DNA of 38,282 nucleotides from an uncultured Pseudomonadota bacterium (GTDB taxonomy: Bacteria; Myxococcota_A; Bradymonadia; Bradymonadales; GCA-2716585): assembly GCA_937890335.1 (NCBI GenBank), contig CALBXO010000742.1:1-38282 (forward strand), in the 5' to 3' direction. Every line of letters begins with the position of its first letter. The stretch's first letter is position 1. A model generated the notes under the pieces. It ran no database searches and had not been told where the DNA came from. It saw nothing but the letters and a program-made list of their open reading frames with translations. Both the position numbers and the translations under genes were made by a program. Below are positions 14,885 to 22,885 of this stretch, one piece after another.

Positions 14885-15931
14885 GTGTCATCAGACAACG
14901 GTTGGAATTTTGATCAGCTGCCCGAAAAGGGCTTCGACGATGCCACAAAGGCATTCAGAGCACAGCTGAACTCAGCACGCGGCAAGGGGCGGTATGTATT
15001 CGCAATCCTCGCCGTTCTTGGTGTCGCCTGGTTGGCGTCGGCGTCGGTCTTCCAGCTCGAGCCGGAGGAGGAGGCGATCCTGCTGCGACTGGGCAAACCG
15101 CAGCCAGACACCTACGGTCCAGGCCTGCACGCAAAGATCCCCTTTGTGGACCAGGTCTACTCGGCGCCGGTCAACCGCCAGCACCGCCTGGAGTTTGGCT
15201 TCCGAAGCCAGCCGGACATCGTCACCGTCGTGGATGACGTGGGCTATGACGTGGAGTCCCTGATGCTCACGGGCGACCTGATGCTGGTGCATGTGCGCTG
15301 GTCGGTCGTCTACAAGATCGAGGACATCGGGACCTGGCTGTTCAAAATCAAGGACAAGGAATCCACCATCCGCGACATCTCCTCCGCGGTCATGCGCCAG
15401 GTGGTGGGCGACTACTCGTTGGAGGAGGTGCTGACCACCGCGCAGCTTGAGATCGCCGGGCTGGTCCACGCCGAGATGCAGTCGGCCCTGCGCGACAAGG
15501 TCCCCACGGGCGTGAAGATCACGGAGATCGCCATCAAGGCCTCCGAGGTGCCGCTGGGCGCACGGCAGGCCTTTGACGACCTGACGCGAACGCTGGCCAA
15601 GGTCCAGGGGCAATTGGCCGAGGCCAAGGCCGAGCAGGACAACGCGATTGGTGTCGCGCGGCGCCAGAAGAACGAGAAGGTGGGTGTGGCCGAGAAGCAC
15701 CGCAACCAGGAGGTCGAGAACGCCCACGGCGAGGCCGCTGCGTTCCGCTCCAAGGCGGCTGAGTACGAACGCGCGCCCGAGATCACGCGACAGTGGATGT
15801 ACCTGCAGACCATGACGCGCGTGCTCGGCAACCTGGACGAGAAGATCATCGTGGAAGCCGACGGCGGCGGGGTGACCAAACATCTGCCGCTCAAAGACTT
15901 TGTCTCATTCCCGGCGGAGGCCAAGCGATGA
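14885..15931 (+). CDS. hflK: HflK-like SPFH (prohibitin-type) membrane protein
   Basis: The start is taken as GTG 14885 because GGAGAGA (14874-14880) sits just upstream and the following residues match a normal HflK-like N-terminus (NWNFDQL-like, here SSDNGWNFDQLPEKGFDD). The 348-residue product has a cytoplasmic N-tail, one membrane helix (about 37-56), then the SPFH/band-7 domain (FQLEPEEEAILLRLGKPQ, GPGLHAKIPFVDQV) and a long Ala/Glu/Lys coiled coil (about 240-310). In known bacteria HflK pairs with HflC to form a periplasmic-facing cage around the FtsH protease and modulates it. The ATGA overlap with the next gene supports the same partnership here. FtsH is not in the window. Close HflK orthology, as opposed to another SPFH paralogue, is likely but not certain. 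Confidence 0.85.
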   Translation: MSSDNGWNFDQLPEKGFDDATKAFRAQLNSARGKGRYVFAILAVLGVAWLASASVFQLEPEEEAILLRLGKPQPDTYGPGLHAKIPFVDQVYSAPVNRQHRLEFGFRSQPDIVTVVDDVGYDVESLMLTGDLMLVHVRWSVVYKIEDIGTWLFKIKDKESTIRDISSAVMRQVVGDYSLEEVLTTAQLEIAGLVHAEMQSALRDKVPTGVKITEIAIKASEVPLGARQAFDDLTRTLAKVQGQLAEAKAEQDNAIGVARRQKNEKVGVAEKHRNQEVENAHGEAAAFRSKAAEYERAPEITRQWMYLQTMTRVLGNLDEKIIVEADGGGVTKHLPLKDFVSFPAEAKR

Positions 15932-17154
15932 AACCCCTCAAACTCGTCATCCTTCTCGTAATCCTGGCCCTGGGCGTCACCGCCTGGAAGTCCTTCTTCA
16001 TCATGCGCCCGGACGAGGTCGTGGTCGTCACGCAGTTCGGCGAGCCGGTGGAGGAGCGACTCGAGCCGGGCGTCTACTTCCTGATCCCGTGGGTACAGGA
16101 CGCCCGCTACCTGGACGCGCGCGTCCGCGGGTGGGACGACATCACGCGGAACACCAACACCTCCGAGCTCAAGCCCATCGACGTCACGGCCTTTGCGCGC
16201 TGGCAGATCGACCCGCGCAAGGGTGGCCCCACCAAGTTCTACACCGCCGTCGGCACCGACATGCGCGCCCACGGCAGCATGGACTCCATCGTCACCAAGC
16301 GCATTCAGGCCGCCATCCGCGAGCATCGACTGGCCTCGGTCGTGCGGGACAAGGGGCGTAGTTTTGCCGCCCGCGAGGCGTCGGACCTCAAGTTCCTCTT
16401 TGTGGACTACCCCGAGTGCAAGCCGGACAAGAACAACGAAATCAAGACGATGCTCGACGAGTACGACGCCATCGCTGCGGGACAGATGGGCGGGACGGGT
16501 ACCGTCGACGCCAAGGCGCTGCGGTCCGAGATCGTCGCCGACATCCTCACGACCTCCAACAAGGCGCTGCGCGACGAGTTCGGCTTTGAGATCCTCGACC
16601 TGCACTTCAAGTACCTGAACTACTCGCCCCAGGTACACGCTGAGATCACGACCAAGATCACCAAGGACCGTGCGCGCGACATTGCCCGGTACAACAAGGT
16701 CGGCGACGCCTGCACCGGAACGATCCGGCAGGTCAAGGAAGAGGCCCTCGGTTCCGTCGTTGGAGAGCGCGACCGCCGCGTCCGCGAGCTTCGCGGTGAG
16801 GCTGTGGCCGACACCATCCGCATCAAGGCCGAGGCCTTCAACGAGAACCCGGAGTTCTTCCGGTTCCTGAAGATGCTCGAGCTCTACGAGAACTCCCTGT
16901 CGCAGAACACCCGGTTCGTGATGGCCGCCGACAACCCGATCCTCGTGCTGATGCAGGACCCGGCTTTGGTGGCACCCGTACGGCAGCGCATTCTCGAGAA
17001 GCGGCCCCCGACGCCACGCAGAATGGTGCCTGGGGAAATGGAGATGCCCGCCGAGAAGGAGATGCCCGCCGAGAAGGAGATGGCCATCGAGAAGGAGATG
17101 CCGGCGCCCAAGGACGCACCGGCGCCGCCGACCGAGAAGCCCGAGGGCGAGTAG
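15928..17154 (+). CDS. hflC: HflC-like SPFH membrane protein with extended tail
   Basis: ATG 15928 overlaps the hflK stop (ATGA), so the two are translationally coupled. The 408-residue product has one N-terminal membrane helix (about 5-25), the band-7 core (FIMRPDEVVVVTQFGEPVEE, LEPGVYFLIPWVQDARYLDAR) and, near the end, FFRFLKMLELYEN, equivalent to the EFY-FLRSLEAYE motif of HflC. It is longer than classical HflC (about 330): there is extra sequence in the middle (about 135-200, DKNNEIKTMLDEYDAIAAGQ) and a C-terminal tail with four 18-bp repeats encoding EMPAEK-like units and Pro/Ala/Lys. With the HflK-like partner it should form a membrane complex controlling FtsH or membrane-domain organisation. 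A near-immediate hairpin follows the stop. Confidence 0.85.
   Translation: MKPLKLVILLVILALGVTAWKSFFIMRPDEVVVVTQFGEPVEERLEPGVYFLIPWVQDARYLDARVRGWDDITRNTNTSELKPIDVTAFARWQIDPRKGGPTKFYTAVGTDMRAHGSMDSIVTKRIQAAIREHRLASVVRDKGRSFAAREASDLKFLFVDYPECKPDKNNEIKTMLDEYDAIAAGQMGGTGTVDAKALRSEIVADILTTSNKALRDEFGFEILDLHFKYLNYSPQVHAEITTKITKDRARDIARYNKVGDACTGTIRQVKEEALGSVVGERDRRVRELRGEAVADTIRIKAEAFNENPEFFRFLKMLELYENSLSQNTRFVMAADNPILVLMQDPALVAPVRQRILEKRPPTPRRMVPGEMEMPAEKEMPAEKEMAIEKEMPAPKDAPAPPTEKPEGE
17041..17112 (+). repeat. Four 18-bp tandem repeats at the 3' end of hflC
   Basis: Units GAGATGCCCGCCGAGAAG at 17041-17058 and 17059-17076 are identical; 17077-17094 and 17095-17112 are diverged copies. They encode EMPAEK, EMPAEK, EMAIEK and EMPAPK. 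Repeat number could vary between strains. Confidence 0.85.
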
Positions 17155-17187
17155 GCCGAGGCACGCGGCGACTGCACCGTGCTCGGC
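17155..17187 (+). terminator. Hairpin directly after hflC
   Basis: GCCGAG plus CACG (17155-17165, one bulged G) pairs with CGTG plus CTCGGC (17178-17187) around a 12-base loop. It starts at the base after the hflC stop. There is no T-run, so strength as a terminator is uncertain. Confidence 0.5.
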
Positions 17188-17260
17188 GCGCGAGCCCAAC
17201 TCCCGGAGTTTGTCAGACCGCCTGCACCTGCTGTCCTTCCGGGCAGCAACGGAGATCGGC

Positions 17261-17692
17261 ATGAGCCTCGATTTCAAACACACGGTCCAGATTGACCGAC
17301 CCGCCGCCGAGGTCTTTGCCTACGTGGCGGACTTCGCAAACAACCCTGCGTGGCAGGGCGGCATGGTGTCCTGCGAGTGGACCTCGGACACGCAGATGGC
17401 GGAGGGCTCGACCTACGTGCAGCAGGCCAGGTTCATGGGCAAGCGCATCGACACGCACTTCCAGGTGACCGAGGTGGTGGCGGGAACCTCCATCTCCATC
17501 GAGAGCACCGTCAGCACCTTTCCCATCCAGGTGACGCGGTCGGTCCAGCCGGCGGGCGACGCCAGCTGCCACGTGACGGCCCACATCCGCGGCCAGCCCA
17601 CCGGGCTGATGAAGCTGTTCTCCGGCATGGTGAAGAAGTCCGTGGCCAAGGACTACGCCGCACTCAAGACGCTGCTCGAGTCCCGACCCTGA
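17261..17692 (+). CDS. SRPBCC (START-like) family protein
   Basis: ATG 17261 has GGAGA (17251-17255) five bases before it; in-frame upstream codons look non-coding. The 143-residue cytoplasmic protein begins MSLDFKHTVQIDRPAAEVFA, the typical opening of SRPBCC proteins, followed by YVADFANNPAWQGG (a helix-turn that shapes the cavity) and a long C-terminal helix (LMKLFSGMVKKSVAKDYAAL). The family folds as a helix-grip with a hydrophobic pocket for lipids, polyketides or other small molecules; cyclase/dehydrase or ligand-carrier roles are both known. No ligand can be assigned. It follows hflC after 106 bp on the same strand but a hairpin intervenes. Confidence 0.88.
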   Translation: MSLDFKHTVQIDRPAAEVFAYVADFANNPAWQGGMVSCEWTSDTQMAEGSTYVQQARFMGKRIDTHFQVTEVVAGTSISIESTVSTFPIQVTRSVQPAGDASCHVTAHIRGQPTGLMKLFSGMVKKSVAKDYAALKTLLESRP

Positions 17693-17761
17693 GCGAGTCG
17701 AGGACGGTGCAGGCCCGCCGCGGCGGCCCGTATTCCCGCCCCTACCGAGCGTCCGTAACTC

Positions 17762-17785
17762 CGGTGTACGGATTCCCGTACTCCG
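17762..17785. other. Inverted repeat upstream of DUF11 gene
   Basis: CGGTGTACGG (17762-17771) and CCGTACTCCG (17776-17785) pair in nine of ten positions around an ATTC loop, with one T-T mismatch. A second perfect 12-bp palindrome CCGCCGCGGCGG lies at 17715-17726. Together they occupy the 189-bp gap between the SRPBCC and DUF11 genes and may act as terminator-like or regulatory structures. Confidence 0.45.
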
Positions 17786-17881
17786 ACCTGCCGATCTACC
17801 GACTCCCCCCCTCCCGTTCCTATCTTCCAACCAGACCCGGAGTGAGGGTCAGACCAACAGACCAGTACGGGAGAGATACCA

Positions 17882-18685
17882 TTGAACAAGCTTACCATCG
17901 CAGCCATCCCGCTGTTTCTCGTCGCCTTTGCCTCCACCGCTTTCGCCGGCCCCCGCGCGCCGGATCTGGAGGTGAACCTGTCCGCGCCCTCGGGCAAATA
18001 TGTATACGAGACGGGCACCTACGAGGTGACCGTCAGCAACAACGGCAACCGGACCGCTGACGGCGTCGTCCTGGCCATCATGCTCCCGGAGACCGCCAAC
18101 AGCCCCGGCACCCATGTGATGGGCGCGCTGAGCTCGTATTCGGGCAGCTGCTCCCAGCAGGACGCGGTCCTGGTCTGCTCCCTCGGACGCCTCCGCAAGG
18201 GCAAGTCCACGTCCGTCAGCTTCGACATCGCCCTGCCGCTGAGCTCCATGCCCATCGTGTTCGGGTTTGACGCCTCGTCCAACCGCGCCGACGGCAACCC
18301 GGCGGACAACACGCTGTCCTACACGGCCACCCCGCTCACGTACGACACCACCGTCACCGGCCCCGTCGCCATGACGCAACGGCACTGTTCTGGCAGCGCG
18401 GAGCTGTCCTCCTTTTACGAGTGCGAGCTGTCCCCGAGCTCAATTGGCATGTTCCAGAGCATCCTGGAGAACGGCGGCGCGATCACCATCACGGCGCCGG
18501 CCCTCCCGCCGGGCTACACCGGCCAGTGGAGCCAGACCGGGTCGGACTCCATCAACGTGCGGTACTTCTACAACGGCGAGCAGACCGGCAACCTCGACGC
18601 CTACGGTGTGGGCGGCGGCTGCTTTGAAGGCGTGATGCACTTCCAGAACAGCAGCTACGTCGCCGTCTACGAGATCTGCCCCTAA
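17882..18685 (+). CDS. Secreted DUF11-like (CARDB-type) protein
   Basis: The start is TTG 17882, chosen because GGGAGAG (17869-17875) is six bases upstream and the codons that follow give a clean signal peptide (NKLTIAAIPLFLVAFASTAF, cleavage at FA-GP). The 267-residue product has a DUF11/CARDB-like immunoglobulin-type domain in residues about 25-150: LEVNLSAPSGKYVYETGTY, EVTVSNNGNRTADGVVL and DNTLSYT. The C-terminal half (about 155-267) has four cysteines and no family I recognise. The protein should be exported, and soluble or surface-bound; it carries no lipobox. Its stop is followed by a strong bidirectional hairpin facing the kinase gene. Confidence 0.82.
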   Translation: MNKLTIAAIPLFLVAFASTAFAGPRAPDLEVNLSAPSGKYVYETGTYEVTVSNNGNRTADGVVLAIMLPETANSPGTHVMGALSSYSGSCSQQDAVLVCSLGRLRKGKSTSVSFDIALPLSSMPIVFGFDASSNRADGNPADNTLSYTATPLTYDTTVTGPVAMTQRHCSGSAELSSFYECELSPSSIGMFQSILENGGAITITAPALPPGYTGQWSQTGSDSINVRYFYNGEQTGNLDAYGVGGGCFEGVMHFQNSSYVAVYEICP

Positions 18686-18706
18686 TCGCCTCCAGGTCTG
18701 GTGCAA

Positions 18707-18747
18707 CAGCGATGGGTCGGTCTCCACTTGGGGACCGGCCCATGCTG
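18707..18747. terminator. Bidirectional terminator hairpin between convergent genes
   Basis: A long stem pairs CAGC-ATGGG-T-CGGTC-TCC (18707-18725, bulged G at 18711) with GGG-GACCG-G-CCCAT-GCTG (18730-18747) around an ACTT loop, with G-T wobbles. It sits in the 86-bp space between the stops of the DUF11 gene (plus) and the kinase gene (minus), so it can end transcripts from both sides. It is followed by CTTTGG on plus. Confidence 0.7.
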
Positions 18748-18771
18748 CTTTGGGGAGGCGCAACCGGGCCG

Positions 18772-20490
18772 CTACGGCTTGGAGCCCGTGTGTGGCGCCA
18801 CCCACGTGGCGTACTGCACCCTGACCCAATCGCCGGCCCGGTTCACGTCCGATCTCAGCGCGGCCACGCCCTCCGTGGCGACCCGGAATCCGGCGTAGCC
18901 ACCAGCCGCCAGCAGCAGCACCAGGAAGAAACTCAGCGCTGCGGATCGCCGGCGGCGCCCGCGCATTCGGCGCCCGAGGTTGTCGGGCGGCATCGGGCCG
19001 GCACTGGCCGGTTGCTCCGAGGGCCTGGCGCGGACCATGGCGGGCGCCGTCGACGACGCCCGCGCCTCCATGGGCTCCAGGTCCCACTCTGGCGCGTCGA
19101 GATCTGGAACGACGGGAGGCTTGGGTGCCAGTGACACACGGGCCGCGCCAGAGGTAGTTGGTTTTGCATTGCGCGGCCCGGCCGGCTGGGCGACGGATCC
19201 CTCTCGGGCCGCCGCAGCCTGTCCGGGCTCTGTCCGGGCCACGGCCAATGCATTGGGCGCAAAGCCCACGGGCAACGGCAGGTCCGATACCCACTCGGGC
19301 TGCAGCTCCTCCGGGTCCGGTACATCAAACCGGAAGTGGCAGCGAGGACAACCCAACACCCGCTTGCCGGTCATCGACGTGGGCGTCAGGCACAGCGGGC
19401 ACGGCACGCACGGCGCAGTGATCGTTGTGGAGTCCACCGCCAGGGGTGTGTCCCCGGGATCGGCGATGAGGCTCACGTCGGCTTCGACCGTGTCCACCGC
19501 GGCGGGTCTGGGGGCCCAGGCATTCTGAACACTCAGGCTGTCGCGCCACTTCGGCCCTCCCAAACGGTGATCGACAGTCTGATCAGACGGCGCCCCTCCC
19601 GACATCGCCAATTCAATCTCGATGGAGGGTATGTAGCGCTGGTCGAGGGCGCGCAGGGCCCCCGCGAAGGCGCCCGCCCGCCGGTAGCGCTCTTTGTGGT
19701 TGACCGATGTGGCCTTGGCGAGCACGTCGCCCAGGTCCGAGTTGCGAAGACTGTCCGGGAAGTCCAGTTGCCCCTGACAGTGGGCGAGCAGGCAGGTATA
19801 CGGGTCGGAGTGCGGCACCGCGGGCGTCCCCTTGATTGCCTCCAGCAGAATCAGCCCCATCTGGTACACATCCAACGCCGGAGTGACGAGCTGCTTGGTC
19901 GCATATTCCGGGGCGTAGTAGCGCGGGGTTCCGAGCAGGTGCCCGGTGGCCGTCAGGTCCTCGTCGGCGTCTCCCGTCGGACGGGCGATCCCGAAATCCA
20001 ACAGAATCAACGTCTCACCGGGGGTGCCCGCCGACCGCAGAAACAGGTTGCCGGGCTTCAGATCGCGGTGGACGATGCCCTGCTCATGACCCACATCGAG
20101 CCCGTCCAGCGCGGCGATGAACAGAGGCACAACGCGGCCGCCCGCCATGCCACCATGCACGGTCAACTCGCGCTTGAGGTCGTGCCCGGTCAGCAGGTCC
20201 ATGGCGATCCACGGGACGCCTTGCGTGATGGCCCAGTCGCGGATGCCGACGACGTTGGGATGCACCACGCGGCTGGCCACCTCCGCCTCCCGCGTAAACC
20301 GGGTCTGGAACGCCCGCGCCGCGTCTGAGTGGGGGGGCGGGCGCAGGACCTTCAGCGCGCAGACGTCCCCAGAGTGCTGGTCGGTGGCCTCGTAGACGAC
20401 GGCAAAGCCGCCCTCGGCCAACTTCCGCAAGACCGTGAACCGGCCCGCCACCTCAGTCCCGGGCGCCATGGGCTTGTGGGCTGCTGTCAC
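18772..20490 (-). CDS. Membrane Ser/Thr protein kinase with zinc ribbon
   Basis: The product is 572 residues if read from GTG 20490, or 565 from ATG 20469; neither has a clear ribosome-binding site, so the start is open. The Hanks-type kinase domain (about 18-285) has glycine loop AEGGFAVVY, Lys47 in CALKVL, catalytic HRDLKPGN (141-148, Asp143), DFG (165-167), activation segment end GTPRYYAPE, and no missing catalytic residue. After a linker comes a zinc-ribbon-like CPLC (364-367)/CPRC (381-384), then a long Ala/Pro-rich linker, one membrane helix (about 516-535) after GRRRR, and a short 37-residue external tail. It should phosphorylate Ser/Thr of cytoplasmic targets. Upstream, 13 bases away, is a Cys-rich lipoprotein gene on the same strand. 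Confidence 0.93.
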   Translation of the reverse strand: MTAAHKPMAPGTEVAGRFTVLRKLAEGGFAVVYEATDQHSGDVCALKVLRPPPHSDAARAFQTRFTREAEVASRVVHPNVVGIRDWAITQGVPWIAMDLLTGHDLKRELTVHGGMAGGRVVPLFIAALDGLDVGHEQGIVHRDLKPGNLFLRSAGTPGETLILLDFGIARPTGDADEDLTATGHLLGTPRYYAPEYATKQLVTPALDVYQMGLILLEAIKGTPAVPHSDPYTCLLAHCQGQLDFPDSLRNSDLGDVLAKATSVNHKERYRRAGAFAGALRALDQRYIPSIEIELAMSGGAPSDQTVDHRLGGPKWRDSLSVQNAWAPRPAAVDTVEADVSLIADPGDTPLAVDSTTITAPCVPCPLCLTPTSMTGKRVLGCPRCHFRFDVPDPEELQPEWVSDLPLPVGFAPNALAVARTEPGQAAAAREGSVAQPAGPRNAKPTTSGAARVSLAPKPPVVPDLDAPEWDLEPMEARASSTAPAMVRARPSEQPASAGPMPPDNLGRRMRGRRRRSAALSFFLVLLLAAGGYAGFRVATEGVAALRSDVNRAGDWVRVQYATWVAPHTGSKP

Positions 20491-20503
20491 GCCGTTTACG
20501 CGC

Positions 20504-21115
20504 TCACTCGCCGTTGTCGTACTCGGACGCCAGAGCCGGGCATGACGCCGGCGCGAGTCCCTGTCCGTCGCTCACCCACCCGGGGCTGATGCTTCCCTGT
20601 AGCGCGCGCATGATGAGCGAGGTGCCGTCGCCCAGGTCGTAGCGGTAGAACTCGTCCACGCAGGAGTTGAGGCAGGTGCCCGTCTGGCTGAAACACGCGG
20701 TCTGTTCGCGCTCGACGATGGCGCACTCCGCGCCGGTTCCCATCACGAGAAACACCGGCGAACCGGAGCCATCGTTGAACCCACAGAGGCACGCGTCCTC
20801 CGAGGCATCGGCGACGCAGACCGGTCGCGCCTCGGCGCACGCAAGGCGGCCCTCGTCGAAGGCGTCGTAGCACTCCATGTCCCCTTCGCAGTCGTCGTCG
20901 GTGTTGCAGGACTGCGCACACGCAAACACGAACTCACCGTCGTCGGTGACGTCGAGTTGGTGGCAGAACGACCCCTCCGGACATTCGTCGACAATGCCAC
21001 CATTGACGACAGAGCAAGGCACTTCCTCTTCCTGCTGCTCCGGCTCGTCGTCGGAGCAGCCCGCCCCCGCGGCGACCACCAAACACAACGCGACCCGCAA
21101 ACTCGATACCCTCAT
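20504..21115 (-). CDS. Cys-rich lipoprotein
   Basis: ATG 21115 has a strong AAGGAG five bases upstream (complement of CTCCTT, 21121-21126), settling the start against a longer frame. The 203-residue product has a signal peptide and lipobox-like end (AAGAGC), then a Glu-rich linker (EPEQQEEEVP). The mature part contains about 16 cysteines in spaced pairs (CNTDDDCEGDMECYD, CLCGFNDGSG, CFSQTGTCLNSC), a pattern of disulfide-stabilised surface domains as in myxobacterial lipoproteins. I know no family for it. Its stop lies 13 bases from the first possible start of the membrane kinase, so the two are probably co-transcribed, which invites the idea that it senses or localises the kinase. Confidence 0.85.
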   Translation of the reverse strand: MRVSSLRVALCLVVAAGAGCSDDEPEQQEEEVPCSVVNGGIVDECPEGSFCHQLDVTDDGEFVFACAQSCNTDDDCEGDMECYDAFDEGRLACAEARPVCVADASEDACLCGFNDGSGSPVFLVMGTGAECAIVEREQTACFSQTGTCLNSCVDEFYRYDLGDGTSLIMRALQGSISPGWVSDGQGLAPASCPALASEYDNGE

Positions 21116-21120
21116 GGCGA

Positions 21121-21126
21121 CTCCTT
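21121..21126 (-). promoter_or_regulatory. Shine-Dalgarno of the Cys-rich lipoprotein gene
   Basis: AAGGAG on the minus strand, five bases ahead of ATG 21115, is the best ribosome-binding site in the window and fixes this start. The 298-bp divergent space 21116-21413 towards the cyclase holds no other structure I can support. Confidence 0.75.
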
Positions 21127-21413
21127 GGAAAAGCATGGTTGCGAGCGTCGCCCACGCCGGCCCCAAACGCAAGATGATTGCCGCTGCCTCGGACGAGCGA
21201 CCGCGCCGTGTTCGCCCTTCCCCGCTTGACCGACGGGCCCCGGTTTCGTAACTTCGGAGCACAGTTCGACAGCATGGGACGCGCGAGTCCGGCGACGCCG
21301 CGAGCATGGGGAATTAAGACCATCGGTGTGCCTTGCCGGGACCTGTGCTATTGGACAAGTTCAGGTGCGCGACGCTGGACGTGGTCGGCCAGGTGGGAGC
21401 GAAGGACGCGGCA

Positions 21414-22847
21414 ATGGCGAGTCAGGCATTGGAACTGTTGATTGTGGACGACGAACAGGACGTCCCGCTCCTGTTCCGTCACCGCTTCCGACGTCGTGTC
21501 CGCAAAGGCGAGGTAGAGCTGCACTTCGCCGCCAACGGCTACGAGGCGCTCGAGGTCCTGCGGAACAACGAGAACATCCACATCGTCCTGAGCGACATCA
21601 ACATGCCGGAGATGGACGGCCTCAGGCTCCTCGCGGAGGTGCAGAAGCTGGGGCGCGTCGTCAACGTCGTCATCGTGTCGGCCTACGGCGACCTGGCGAA
21701 CATCCGCACGGCGATGAACCGGGGTTCGTACGATTTCCTGACCAAGCCGCTGGACTTTGACGACCTGACCGCCACGCTGGAGAAGACCACGGCGCACGTC
21801 GAGGAGCAGCTGGCCGCCATCGAGTCGCGCGAGCACGCGTTGGAACTGGAGGAGCGAAACCGCTTTGTCCGCTCGACCTTTGGACGCTACGTCTCCGACG
21901 ATGTCGTAGCCCACCTGCTCGAAGATCCCCATGCCCTCGCGCTCGGTGGCGAACGGCGGGACATCACCACCCTCGCCAGCGACATGCGCGGGTTCACGGC
22001 CCTGGCGGATCGGCTCGAGCCGGAGGCGGTCCTCGCGCTGCTCAACGAGTACTTCGAAGCGATGTTCGCGGTCATCCTGCGCCACGGCGGCACCATCAAC
22101 GCGGTCCTCGGCGACGGACTCTTTGTGTTCTTTGGCGTCCCCATTTCGCACGACGATGCGCCCACGCGGGCGGTCGCCTGCGCGGTGGAGATGATGCGCG
22201 CGTTGGAGGAGCTCAAGGCCAATGGGTCCGGTGAGCTGTCCAAGGTCAGCATGGGAATCGGGATCCATTCCGGAAATGCAGTTGTCGGCAACATCGGCAG
22301 CCAGCAGCGCGCCAAGTACAGCGCCATCGGTATCGACGTGAACCTCGCCGCGCGGATCGAGGGCTATACCGTCGGTGGCCAGATCCTCATCTCCGAGGCC
22401 ACGCGGGCCGCCGTAGCCGAGACGGTACTTGTCGGCGAGCGAACCGAAGTTCAGGCCAAGGGCGTGCGCGAGCCGCTGGTGCTGCACGAGGTGGTCGGCC
22501 TTCAGGGTGACCCCTCTGGCTCCTACGCGCGCAAGGTGCACACGCTGCGCCGATTCGACGAGCCCGTGCAGGTACACTGCGCCGTGGTCAGCGCCGGACG
22601 CGTAGCCGACGACTCGTTTGACGGCACGCTCGTCAGCGCCTCCCTGGACGAGGCCATGCTCGAGGGCGGCGGCGACCTCGAGCCCCTGACCAACCTCAGA
22701 CTTCAACTGCGCGCACACGGCACGGACGAGATGGTCGGCGAGGTATACGCCAAGGTCATCGCAGCCGAAGACGGCACGCGGCTTGGCCTGACGTCGGTTC
22801 CGCCCGACGTGCGCGCATTCCTGGACGGCCTGCTCGGCGCTCCGGAC
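21414..22847 (+). CDS. Response regulator-class III adenylyl/guanylyl cyclase
   Basis: ATG 21414, with AAGGA upstream, gives 478 residues. Residues 1-125 form a CheY-like receiver: acidic Asp12-Asp13, phosphoacceptor Asp61 (SDINMPEMDG), Ser/Ala at 89-90 (VIVSAYGD) and Lys111 (TKPLD). After a helical linker (about 126-160) comes a class III cyclase domain (about 180-365): metal-binding Asp190 (ASDMRGFT) and Asp234 (LGDGLFVFFG), substrate-selecting Lys301/Asp308 (KYSAIGIDVN) and transition-state Asn310 and Arg314 (NLAARIEG). All expected residues are present, favouring ATP as substrate. The C-terminal ~95 residues (about 380-478) form an unassigned, possibly PilZ-like beta-domain. It should be a cytoplasmic two-component output that makes a cyclic nucleotide when phosphorylated. 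An oxidoreductase gene follows after 35 bp. Confidence 0.94.
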
Positions 22848-22885
22848 TGACAGCGGCGCGTTGTCGCCCACACCCTGGTAAACGC

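Noticed and set aside
14885-17692. A stomatin/NfeD-type operon instead of hflKC
   Set aside because: No NfeD-like serine protease gene is present and the second protein has the HflC-like FFRFLKMLELYEN motif; the third gene is SRPBCC.
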